From contig DKQD01000194.1 of assembly GCA_002474345.1 (NCBI GenBank), forward strand, positions 1-15,708: DNA of 15,708 bases, written 5' to 3'. This document shows positions 7,301 through 14,656 of this stretch, one piece after another (positions within the stretch are counted from its first letter, which is position 1; every line of letters begins with the position of its first letter). The translations under genes and the position numbers were made by a program. The notes under the pieces are model-generated. The model was given only the letters and a program-made list of their open reading frames with translations. It did not search any database and was not told the DNA's origin. The DNA comes from Bacteriovoracaceae bacterium UBA7317. Its GTDB lineage: Bacteria; Bdellovibrionota; Bacteriovoracia; Bacteriovoracales; Bacteriovoracaceae.

Positions 7301-8737
7301 ATGAGAAAGGCCAAAATAGTGGGCACGTTGGGTCCTTCCTCGGATAGCGTTGATAAAATTGCAGAACTTATCCGGGCCGGGTTAAACGTGGCCAGAGTCA
7401 ATATGAGTCATGGGAGCCATGAAGGGCATGAACAAACTATTAAAAATATCAGAGAAGCTTCCCGACTTGTGGATAGAGAAGTTGCGGTCCTTTTAGACCT
7501 TCAGGGACCTAAAATTAGAGTCGATAAATTACCAGAGCCTCTTGATTTAAAAGATGGTTCTGAGTGGGTCATAGGTCATAGTGATCAAAAAGATAGTTAT
7601 CCTGAATATAAAGACTGTTTTATACCTACAATTTACGAAGACCTTGTTAATGACTGTGAAGACGGAACAAGAATCCTTTTTGATGATGGTTATATTACGG
7701 CCAAAGCTGTTGAAAGGGACAGGGACGTTTATAAAATAAAAATTGAAGTGGGTGGAATACTTAAATCAAATAAAGGTATAAACCTTCCAGATGCTAACGT
7801 GAGTGCTCCAAGTTTTACGAAAAAGGATCATGAGGACCTCATGTTTGGCCTGACTCAAAGTATCGACTTTGTGGCCCTTAGCTTTGTAAGGAAGAGAGAG
7901 GATATTCTTCACGTTATGAATATTCTTCACAAACTCCACCTCCATATCCCTATTGTCGCCAAAATTGAAAAGCCTCAAGCCGTTGAAAACCTCGACGATA
8001 TATTAGAGGTAGCCGATGTCATTATGGTGGCGAGAGGTGATATGGGTGTTGAGGTTGGGAACCACTTGGTCCCTTCAATCCAAAAAGAAATTATTAATAA
8101 GTGTAATGACCGTGGAGTCCCTGTTATCACGGCGACACAAATGCTTGAATCTATGATTTCTCATGTGACTCCAACGAGAGCGGAGTCCAGTGACGTTGCC
8201 AATGCCATTTGGGATGGTGCAGATGCTCTAATGCTAAGTGGAGAGACGGCTTCTGGAAAGTTTCCAGTTGAGGCAGTCAAAATGATGTCTTCTATTATTA
8301 AGGAAGCAGAAAAAACGCCAAAACCAAGGCCCCAATTGAAAGACATGGACCTTTCCCACGTCGATTCAGCTGTTATGCTGTCGGCTTCTCTTGTGGCCGA
8401 AAAAGTAGGGGCCAAGAGGATCTTAAGTGTGACTGAAAGTGGGAATTCTTGTTTGAGGATGTCCAGGTTTCGTCCTTCAACTCCTGTTTTAGGGATTACC
8501 AATAACATTGAAACGGTGCGTAGGATATGCCTCTACTGGGGAGTCCATCCTTTTTACCTAACTGATTACGATGAAGATAACCTTGGCCTCCAAAATGACG
8601 TTGTTTATATGATAAAAGAGGATCTAGGGCTCGAAAGTGGGGACAAGATTGTTTTTACAAGGGGTGAAGGGAAGTTTTTCTCTAAGGGCTCTTCAAATTC
8701 CATTCGAGTGGAAGTCATTAAAAGTAACAAAAAATAG
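7301..8737 (+). CDS. pyk: Pyruvate kinase
   Basis: Cytoplasmic glycolytic enzyme of 478 residues, normal for the family, converting phosphoenolpyruvate and ADP to pyruvate and ATP. The N-terminus has KIVGTLGPSS and the substrate-binding ARVNMSHG (Arg32, Asn34, Ser36). The catalytic loop is VAKIEKP (Lys221, metal ligand Glu223) and the second metal ligand lies in ARGDMG (Asp247). ITATQMLESM and TPTRAESSDVANAIWDG follow, then the C-terminal regulatory domain. The monovalent-cation motif reads DLQGPKIRV rather than DTKGPEIRT. That is the Leu/Gln/Lys/Val set associated with K+-independent pyruvate kinases. The ATG at 7301 follows a clear SD (gaaggaag). It stands alone, with non-coding gaps on both sides (114 and 78 bp). 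Confidence 0.97.
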   Translation: MRKAKIVGTLGPSSDSVDKIAELIRAGLNVARVNMSHGSHEGHEQTIKNIREASRLVDREVAVLLDLQGPKIRVDKLPEPLDLKDGSEWVIGHSDQKDSYPEYKDCFIPTIYEDLVNDCEDGTRILFDDGYITAKAVERDRDVYKIKIEVGGILKSNKGINLPDANVSAPSFTKKDHEDLMFGLTQSIDFVALSFVRKREDILHVMNILHKLHLHIPIVAKIEKPQAVENLDDILEVADVIMVARGDMGVEVGNHLVPSIQKEIINKCNDRGVPVITATQMLESMISHVTPTRAESSDVANAIWDGADALMLSGETASGKFPVEAVKMMSSIIKEAEKTPKPRPQLKDMDLSHVDSAVMLSASLVAEKVGAKRILSVTESGNSCLRMSRFRPSTPVLGITNNIETVRRICLYWGVHPFYLTDYDEDNLGLQNDVVYMIKEDLGLESGDKIVFTRGEGKFFSKGSSNSIRVEVIKSNKK

Positions 8738-8794
8738 GTCTAAAAGTTATAGTCTAAAGTGAAACTTAGGTCTTGAGCTTGATGTAAGCAGCAA

Positions 8795-8815
8795 AATGGG
8801 GTAGCTTGCCCCATT
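8795..8815 (+). promoter_or_regulatory. Hairpin directly abutting the queG start codon
   Basis: AATGGGG (8795-8801) and CCCCATT (8809-8815) form a perfect 7-bp stem with a 7-base loop. The 3' arm ends one base before the ATG at 8816. The only purine-rich, SD-like bases are inside the 5' arm. Folding would therefore bury the ribosome binding region. I see no clear preQ1 aptamer around it. Confidence 0.5.
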
Positions 8816-9832
8816 ATGACGCTTCATGATGTTCTTTCACCTTCCTTTTTAAACCAATTTCGCATTGTCGACTGGGGCTATACAGAAAACCCCAAACCCC
8901 TAAGTTTTGACCGTTTTGAAAACTGGGTGGAAAACGATGGTCATGGTCCTTTAGGTTATTTGGCCGATGAAAGAAAAGAAAAGAGAAAAGATGTCCGCAA
9001 TTTCTTTCCGGAGTTTCAGTCCTCTCTCGTTTTTCTTTTTTCTTATGCTAAAGAAAAGTCTTTTTTAGATAGTTTTTATAAAGATGATCCGGAAGCGAAT
9101 GGTCTTAAATTGGCCTCTTATTCCCTAGGATTTGAGGGAATGGATTACCATCATGTTTTAAGGGACTCTCTTCAAAAAATTTCTTTAGAAATTAAAAAAA
9201 TCTACCCAAACTGTATTTTTTCTCACTCACTTGATATTCAACCAGTTCTTGAAAGAGACTTAGCAGCGAGGGCGGGACTAGGTTGGTTTGGCAAAAACTC
9301 AATGTTTATAAGCCGCCAAGAGGGAAGCTTTGTTATGCTAGGCTCTCTCTTTCTCTCAACAAAACTCCCTTTAAATGAAGGAAGAATTGAAACAGACCAC
9401 TGCGGAACCTGCACCCGTTGTATTGATCTTTGTCCAACTAAAGCCATTGATCCCGAAACAAGAACTCTTCAATCAGAAAAATGTATTTCAACCTATACAA
9501 TTGAACTTTTTAAAGAGGATAAGGTCTCTCCATTAGGTATGGAGAAAGCTAATGGGGAAATTTTTGGTTGTGATATCTGTCAGGATGTTTGTCCTTGGAA
9601 TAAAAAGCCCCTTCAGGTTAATGAAATGGAAGGCAGTTTCATAGCTGAAACTTTGAAAGAGAATGACCTTCTTAACTTTTTTTTAAAAAGGCCTAAAAGC
9701 CAGATTAAAAATGAACTAGAAAGCATGAGTAATAGAGAATTTAGGCGTGTTTTTAAGGGGACGGCCGTTGAAAGAACGGGGAGGAAGTCCCTTTTAAAAA
9801 ATATTAATTTTTGGGGAGACTCAATTTCTTAG
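8816..9832 (+). CDS. queG: Epoxyqueuosine reductase
   Basis: Cytoplasmic cobalamin-dependent iron-sulfur enzyme of 338 residues. It reduces epoxyqueuosine to queuosine at the wobble position of GUN-anticodon tRNAs, the last step of queuosine synthesis. The hallmark LDIQPVLERDLAARAGLGWFGKNS holds the conserved Asp140 and the AGLGW motif. Two [4Fe-4S] clusters are supported by CGTCTRCIDLCPTKAI (Cys196, 199, 202, 206), Cys223, and CDICQDVCPWNK (Cys252, 255, 259). The C-terminus keeps the family ending (REFRRVFKGTAVER...GRKSLLKNI). The longer HEAT-like tail of some QueG proteins is absent. The ATG at 8816 is the natural start, although its SD region lies in a hairpin. The gene converges on the reverse-strand kinase-cyclase, and the two stop codons overlap at 9829-9832. 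Confidence 0.96.
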   Translation: MTLHDVLSPSFLNQFRIVDWGYTENPKPLSFDRFENWVENDGHGPLGYLADERKEKRKDVRNFFPEFQSSLVFLFSYAKEKSFLDSFYKDDPEANGLKLASYSLGFEGMDYHHVLRDSLQKISLEIKKIYPNCIFSHSLDIQPVLERDLAARAGLGWFGKNSMFISRQEGSFVMLGSLFLSTKLPLNEGRIETDHCGTCTRCIDLCPTKAIDPETRTLQSEKCISTYTIELFKEDKVSPLGMEKANGEIFGCDICQDVCPWNKKPLQVNEMEGSFIAETLKENDLLNFFLKRPKSQIKNELESMSNREFRRVFKGTAVERTGRKSLLKNINFWGDSIS

Positions 9833-12800
9833 GCAGTTTTTTTAAGCCTATAGAGGTATGTATTTCCATCAAGGCCTTTTAGAGAAAAAGATCCAGCTTC
9901 CTCAAACTCATTTTCTCCAAGAAAGTCACAAATTTCACCGGACATATATATTTCACCTGGCTCACAAGCCGTTTCAATTCTGGAAGCAAGGTTCACTGTA
10001 GAGCCAATAGCTGTATAATCACTTCTTTTTTCTCCACCAAAGTTACCAACAATGAGAGGTCCAAAATGAATCCCTATCCTCATACTAATATTAGGAATTT
10101 TTTCTGTTTCCCATTTATCATTAAGTTCGCACATTCGGTTTTGCATTTCCATAGCACAAGCGATAGCCCTTTTTGCCTGTTCTTGAGGTACAATTTCAAC
10201 AGGTGCTCCAAAGATAACCATGATAGCGTCACCAATAAATTTATCAATTGTTCCATGGTGTTTGTAAATGATTTCATTCATAAAAGAAAGGTACTCGTTT
10301 AAAACCCTGGACATCTTAACGGACCTTAGCCTCTGAGTCGTTTTCGTAAATTGGCAGAGATCAGCAAACAATATTGTTCCTGTGATGGCCTTTGGTTCTT
10401 GATTAAGGCTTACTTTTCCAGCGACAATATCATCGACTAGGGCAGGAGGAAGGTATCTTTTAAGGACATTTTCCGTAATATGCTTATTTAAGTTAATGAC
10501 TTCTTTTTCTTTCGATTTAAGACTTAAAAGATTTCCTACAACGCTTACTAATTCGTGTTCATTAAAGGGTTTTCCTAAAAAACCATCAGCACCGATTTCA
10601 CTTCCAAGAATTTTACTTTCTTCATCACTTTTTGCAGTTAAAAGAACTATAGGAGTACTTTTAAACTCTTTATGTTCTCTTAGTTTACGTATGAGGTCCG
10701 GGCCAGACATAATGGGCATAACCCAGTCTGTGACAATAAGGTCAGGCTTATATTTGAGGGCCTTTTCTAACCCATCTTTTCCATTTTTAGCACCGATGGT
10801 TTGAAAGTTACTGCTTTTTAAGGCATTGGCCATCATTTTTCTCATATCACCTAGGTCATCAACAATGAGGACGACTTCTGTATAGCCTTCCATTAAATCG
10901 CCATCAAAATGATCTTCTTCTAGGTCATCATCATCATTTTCATTATCTTGACTAAAGCTCCAGTTGGTCATTAGATAGTCTTCTATATTGGCAGATTCCT
11001 CTTCTTCTAAACTTGATTTAACTTTGCTTAGAAGTTCTTTTTTTGACCACGGTTTAAAAATCACTCCATCCACTTTTCCTTCATTGACTGAATCTTGAAG
11101 AATTTTCTCATCAGCCTTCCCTGTGACAAGGTAGCGTTTGGAATCAGGTGAAGCTTGACTTGCCCATTTTAAAAAGTCTATGCCTGATTCTCCGGGCATG
11201 GCTGCATCGCTAAGAATAACCTGGAAAGAAAATGCTTCCATAAACTCTCTGGCTTGATCTGCACTTTTTGCAATTTTAAAAGTTTCGATAAAGTCTGTTT
11301 GCTCACAGAGGTCACTATAAATGACTCTAATATCTTCTTCATCGTCAACAATAAGGCAATCAATAAGGTTGTAATGGTAAATTGGAAGTTCGACATAAAA
11401 ATGGCTTCCTTTACCTTCCTCGCTAGTAAAGTTCATTTCTCCTTTTAACCTTTCCGTCAATTCTTTTACAAGCGGTAGACCAAGTCCTTTTCCACCTCCG
11501 GCAAGACCTATTCCTGTACTATTGTGGGAAAAGGTTTCAGATAGAAAGGCTTGCTGTTCTTTAGCAATTCCTGTTCCTTCATCAATAACTGAGATTCTTA
11601 CTTTTCCTTCAGGAATTTCGCCGCCTATGTCACAACTTAATGTTATAGAAGATCCTTCTTGGGTATGATAAAAAGCATTTGAAAGAAAATTTTGAACGAT
11701 CTTTTCTATGGATTCTAGGTCTCCTTTAATAAAGATTTTTTTATTTCTTAAAAGAGACGGAGTCACTTCTTTTTTATTAAATAAAAAGCTAAATTGAATT
11801 TTTTTATGTTCTAAATTATTTTTAAAACTCTCTACGCATTTTTCAAGAAAATTTAAAAGATTTACCTTTTTGATAATAACTTCCACTTCACCTGATGAAA
11901 CTTTTTGAAAATCAAGAAGTTGATTGACAAGCTTGTAGAGCCTTTGAGCATTTCTATTTACTATGATCAATTCCTCATTTCTTGAATCCTGATCAAGGAG
12001 CTTTCCCAAGGGGTTTAAAATAAGAGTCAGGGGGGTTCTTAATTCATGAGAAATATTTTTAAAGAATTCCGTTTTCTTAGAATCAGCTTCGGTGAGCAAA
12101 TTATTTTGAGTCTTAAGAGTTCTAGTTTGCTCACTCATAATTAAACGAACTTTTCTCACTTCATCTTTTAGTTTCTTTTCGGCCTCTCTTTCAAATTGTT
12201 TTGCTTCAAATTCTTTTTTGACTAACTCTACTTGGAGGTTCTTATGTCTATTGATAAGTATTTTTGAAAGGGCCAATTGTAAGCCTACGTTGCCTAACAT
12301 CCATATATTGTCTGTGAAAGTATTGGAAGGTATAACATTTAAAAAAGTAAGCATCCAAATGACTAAAGGTAAATAAAAAATTAACATAGCTTGTAAAAGT
12401 ATTTGGGCAGGTTTAACTTGTTTCTTTTTAAAATAAATTAAAATTAAAAGAAGAGCTCCCCAACATAAAATAGTATTTGATAGACCAAAATAAAAGCCCA
12501 CAAGATAGTTAACCTTAGATAAAATAATTTGAAGGAAGGTATACGATCCAAAGTAAACAAAAAACCATTTAAATTTAATAACTTCCGCATATCGCTCTTT
12601 GTTATTTTTAAAAGATAAATAGCTATACAAAAAAGGGCTAAAGAAAAGATTAAAGCCGGCCGCAAGATACCAACTGAAATCCCAAAATAAAAATCGATAA
12701 TTTGGATAAAGGTAAAGGTGACTGTGGCCATAAAAGTGGAAACACCAAAGAAACCAAAATAATAGAGATCCTGTATAATAGGAGTCTGTTATGCTTTTGG

Positions 12801-13458
12801 TTTCAATTAAATTTAATAAGTTATAAATAAATAAGGTTAATAAAAACCCACAGAAAAGGAAGCTAACAATATATAAAAATCTTTTAAAATAATAATAATT
12901 TATTGGGGAGCTTAAATGAATTTTTAAAGGAATCATTGTTTCATATGTTTTAAATAAGTCATTTTGTAATTTAAAATAAAATGTCTGACTCTCTTTTAGG
13001 TTAACTATGAACGTAGGAAGTAATGATTGTACCTCTCTTTTTTTTACAGGTATGTCAAATCCTGAATAATTTTTAAGCCATTCATTTCCTTTTGAATTTT
13101 TTTTAAAAAAAGTAACTTTGTCAAAAACATAATGATTAAAATAAAAGTACCAGGTTAAAGGTTCTCCATTTTTATATGATTCCTTTAATCTTTTATTTTC
13201 AGTTTTAATCTTTAGCCAGTAAGTTGACGTCCCTGTTTTAAGCTCGATCGTATCCAGCTTATTTCTTTTAAATTCTTTTTTATATTGTCCATTTTCAATG
13301 TCTTTAATGGTGAGCTTGTTTGTTTTATCTTCTAGAACCTCAACAAAAGGTCCAATTTGATATTCACCAATTCCATTTTTTAAAATGAGGACATTTTCCT
13401 TGGAAAAAGAATAGGTATTAAAAAAGATAAAAATAAAAATAAAAAAAATTAACTTCAA
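9829..13458 (-). CDS. 7TMR-DISM hybrid sensor histidine kinase with two receivers and a C-terminal adenylate cyclase
   Basis: A 1209-residue inner-membrane signalling protein. Domains in order: signal peptide (1-20); periplasmic 7TMR-DISMED2-like sensor (~25-175); seven-helix DISM membrane region (~190-400); coiled coil (~405-455); HisKA with FKNISHELRTP (His471); HATPase with N-box Asn594, G1 DEGTG (626-630) and G2 GKGLGL; receiver 1 (Asp705/706, acceptor Asp751, Lys802); an acidic linker (~838-855); receiver 2 (Asp867/868, acceptor Asp911, Lys963); class III cyclase (~1020-1205). The cyclase has both metal aspartates (Asp1033, Asp1077), the adenine-selecting pair (Lys1073, Asp1147), and the transition-state Asn1156 and Arg1160. 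It should therefore make cAMP rather than cGMP. The start is a TTG (13456-13458); an in-frame stop lies ten bases upstream and no ATG is in frame nearby. The SD is weak. The TAA stop overlaps the queG stop. Known parts, unusual full chain. Confidence 0.95.
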   Translation of the reverse strand: MKLIFFIFIFIFFNTYSFSKENVLILKNGIGEYQIGPFVEVLEDKTNKLTIKDIENGQYKKEFKRNKLDTIELKTGTSTYWLKIKTENKRLKESYKNGEPLTWYFYFNHYVFDKVTFFKKNSKGNEWLKNYSGFDIPVKKREVQSLLPTFIVNLKESQTFYFKLQNDLFKTYETMIPLKIHLSSPINYYYFKRFLYIVSFLFCGFLLTLFIYNLLNLIETKSITDSYYTGSLLFWFLWCFHFYGHSHLYLYPNYRFLFWDFSWYLAAGFNLFFSPFLYSYLSFKNNKERYAEVIKFKWFFVYFGSYTFLQIILSKVNYLVGFYFGLSNTILCWGALLLILIYFKKKQVKPAQILLQAMLIFYLPLVIWMLTFLNVIPSNTFTDNIWMLGNVGLQLALSKILINRHKNLQVELVKKEFEAKQFEREAEKKLKDEVRKVRLIMSEQTRTLKTQNNLLTEADSKKTEFFKNISHELRTPLTLILNPLGKLLDQDSRNEELIIVNRNAQRLYKLVNQLLDFQKVSSGEVEVIIKKVNLLNFLEKCVESFKNNLEHKKIQFSFLFNKKEVTPSLLRNKKIFIKGDLESIEKIVQNFLSNAFYHTQEGSSITLSCDIGGEIPEGKVRISVIDEGTGIAKEQQAFLSETFSHNSTGIGLAGGGKGLGLPLVKELTERLKGEMNFTSEEGKGSHFYVELPIYHYNLIDCLIVDDEEDIRVIYSDLCEQTDFIETFKIAKSADQAREFMEAFSFQVILSDAAMPGESGIDFLKWASQASPDSKRYLVTGKADEKILQDSVNEGKVDGVIFKPWSKKELLSKVKSSLEEEESANIEDYLMTNWSFSQDNENDDDDLEEDHFDGDLMEGYTEVVLIVDDLGDMRKMMANALKSSNFQTIGAKNGKDGLEKALKYKPDLIVTDWVMPIMSGPDLIRKLREHKEFKSTPIVLLTAKSDEESKILGSEIGADGFLGKPFNEHELVSVVGNLLSLKSKEKEVINLNKHITENVLKRYLPPALVDDIVAGKVSLNQEPKAITGTILFADLCQFTKTTQRLRSVKMSRVLNEYLSFMNEIIYKHHGTIDKFIGDAIMVIFGAPVEIVPQEQAKRAIACAMEMQNRMCELNDKWETEKIPNISMRIGIHFGPLIVGNFGGEKRSDYTAIGSTVNLASRIETACEPGEIYMSGEICDFLGENEFEEAGSFSLKGLDGNTYLYRLKKTA

Positions 13459-13620
13459 AGTAAAGACTCATTTTTTCAATAATACCAGTGTTAACTTGTC
13501 GGTTTCTTTCGCTTAAAATTAAATTTGTTTTGAAAGTGGTCATGAGTTAAGGGCCTGACTAAAAAAAGTCAAAAATGCTCTTTTTTCGCAAATTTTAAGC
13601 CCTTCTTTGCCACTTTTACT

Positions 13621-13651
13621 TTTAAGTGAATCAAAGAAAAAAACACTTAAA
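13621..13651 (+). promoter_or_regulatory. Candidate upstream activator site for the sigma-54 promoter
   Basis: tttaagtg (13621-13628) and cacttaaa (13644-13651) are exact reverse complements separated by 15 bases. The centre lies about 112 bases before the predicted transcription start. That is the usual distance for a site bound by a sigma-54 enhancer-binding protein dimer. The A/T-rich DNA between it and the promoter could bend. The identity of the activator is not in this window. Confidence 0.5.
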
Positions 13652-13721
13652 TCAGAAATCTTTATATAATTTCAGCCCTTTATCTAAATTTTTTCACCAC
13701 TGACCTCTAAATTTAAAAAAC

Positions 13722-13737
13722 TGGCACCGGGATTGCT
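13722..13737 (+). promoter_or_regulatory. Sigma-54 (RpoN) -24/-12 promoter
   Basis: TGGCAC-cggga-TTGCT matches the sigma-54 consensus TGGCAC-N5-TTGCW at every fixed position, with exactly 10 bases between the -24 GG and the -12 GC. Transcription should start near 13748, leaving a leader of about 25 bases with the SD AAGGAGG before the 47-codon ORF. Such promoters need an ATP-dependent activator, so the genes behind it are expected to be off by default and switched on by a signal. Confidence 0.9.
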
Positions 13738-13772
13738 CTAGAAGAGTCGTTTGAATTCATAAGGAGGAAAAA

Positions 13773-13916
13773 ATGAAAAAAAAATTAAAATCATTTTTTA
13801 AAAAATTAAAGAACTTCGACCTTATTTTTTTGGGGAAAGAAAAGGTCACTGATAAAAGCTTATCGAGCGCTTTTTACCCCAGAAGAAATTATTTTTTTGA
13901 AAAACAAATGATCTAA
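13773..13916 (+). CDS. 47-residue cationic small protein, first gene of the sigma-54 cluster
   Basis: ATG at 13773 follows a perfect SD (AAGGAGG, five-base spacer), and the frame closes at TAA 13914-13916. The protein starts MKKKLKSFFKKLKNF with Lys and hydrophobic residues alternating as in an amphipathic helix. It continues through a short hydrophobic patch (LIFLG) and ends FFEKQMI. It is not a typical signal peptide, because the hydrophobic run is too short. No family is recognised. The next SD (GGAG, 13921-13924) begins five bases after its stop, so it is tightly linked to the exported 182-residue protein. It could be a membrane-active peptide, a small regulator, or a translated leader. 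Existence as a translated gene is well supported by SD and position; function is unknown. Confidence 0.72.
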   Translation: MKKKLKSFFKKLKNFDLIFLGKEKVTDKSLSSAFYPRRNYFFEKQMI

Positions 13917-13929
13917 AAAAGGAGAAAAA

Positions 13930-14478
13930 ATGAAAAATTTATTTCTGATTATTTTTATTATGACTGGATTTAGTGCTAAGGCCAGTGAAAGTAAAGACTT
14001 TCATCGAGTTGATTTTAAGGAGTCTTATGGGTTTGAACTCCCTAAGAATTTAAAAGCCGTTCACTTTGCGGAAAATGTTTTTAGAGCACCTTTTGAAGAA
14101 GAACTTCAGAAGTTGATTTTAAATAAAATGATTAAAGAGACCGGGGGAAAAACCAAAAAAATAGATGCTTGGGAGTTTTTAAAAAGAGTGGAAAAAGAGG
14201 CAAAAAAGAGAGACCTTAACTTCGAAGGGTTGAGGGATGAAATGGTGGAAATTTTTAGCCATCCATATAATTTAAATTCTTTAAATAAAAGTGTGTCAAT
14301 TTCAGGAAGCACAACAAAAGATAGTAATGGAAGGTCAAGGGCTTCTATTTCTGTTTCTGGCTCAAAGAAAGTCAATGGTGTGAAAGTTAGCGGCTCTATT
14401 TCCAATACGACTACGACGACTCAATCAGGAAATACAAACACTTCAACCACTGCAAGAGTGACAATCACTTTTCCTTAA
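13930..14478 (+). CDS. Exported protein with Ser/Thr/Asn/Gly-rich beta-repeat tail
   Basis: 182 residues. A signal peptide (MKNLFLIIFIMTGFSAKA) has likely cleavage after AKA (17/18). Residues ~45-115 are helical and charged (EEELQKLILNKMIKE, EFLKRVEKEAKKRD). From ~118 the composition changes sharply to Ser, Thr, Asn and Gly with alternating strands: SVSISGS, ASISVSGS, VKVSGSIS, then a TTTTTQSGNTNTSTT linker and a final ARVTITFP. This looks like a short stack of beta-hairpins or a surface-exposed adhesive or fibre-like segment, but no family is recognised. SD GGAG lies five to six bases before the ATG. It lies second in the sigma-54 cluster, 13 bp after the 47-residue gene and 10 bp before the small lipoprotein. 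Confidence 0.88.
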   Translation: MKNLFLIIFIMTGFSAKASESKDFHRVDFKESYGFELPKNLKAVHFAENVFRAPFEEELQKLILNKMIKETGGKTKKIDAWEFLKRVEKEAKKRDLNFEGLRDEMVEIFSHPYNLNSLNKSVSISGSTTKDSNGRSRASISVSGSKKVNGVKVSGSISNTTTTTQSGNTNTSTTARVTITFP

Positions 14479-14488
14479 AGGGTTAAAA

Positions 14489-14647
14489 ATGAAAAGGATT
14501 TTAAAGACTTTAGTTCTTTTTATCTTATTAAGTGGATGTGCGAGTCAAATGAACCCGAGAACAAATTGCCACGATTCTTCCTATATAGACGAAGAGTCGT
14601 GGCCTCCCGTTGTTCATTCAAAAGGCTGCACTTTAACGATTTATTAG
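14489..14647 (+). CDS. 52-residue small lipoprotein
   Basis: ATG 14489 follows an AAAGGG SD-like run with a short spacer; TAG at 14645-14647. The N-terminus MKRILKTLVLFILLSGC is a textbook lipoprotein signal (lipobox LSGC, lipidated Cys17). The mature part is only 36 residues, hydrophilic, with two more cysteines (Cys27, Cys47) that could form one disulfide. Asn at mature position 10 and no Asp at +2 would favour outer-membrane sorting under the E. coli rule, which may not apply here. The SD of the next gene (AGGAGG, 14646-14651) overlaps its stop codon. No family recognised; it is shorter than many automatic ORF cutoffs and easily missed. Confidence 0.82.
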   Translation: MKRILKTLVLFILLSGCASQMNPRTNCHDSSYIDEESWPPVVHSKGCTLTIY

Positions 14648-14656
14648 GAGGTTTCA

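Larger units (their letters stand above)
13459..13772. other. Divergent intergenic region (314 bp) with regulatory elements
   Basis: This A/T-rich region separates the reverse-strand kinase-cyclase from the forward small-protein cluster. It holds an 8-bp inverted repeat (13621-13651), a sigma-54 promoter (13722-13737) and a strong SD (AAGGAGG, 13761-13767). A short hairpin, gact-aaaaaa-agtc, lies at 13557-13570. For the reverse gene I see a possible -10 (TATTAT, reading leftwards near 13480-13485) but no convincing -35. I see no other gene in it. Confidence 0.7.

Noticed and set aside
10496..10804. Forward ORF of 102 residues inside the kinase-cyclase gene.
   Set aside because: It is the antisense shadow of the second receiver domain, which is clearly coding on the reverse strand.
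13899..13917. 18 of 19 base match with 4250-4268 (end of ABC subunit 1), giving similar endings FEKQMI and FEKQMV.
   Set aside because: The match is short, A-rich, and does not extend on either side, so chance is the simplest explanation.
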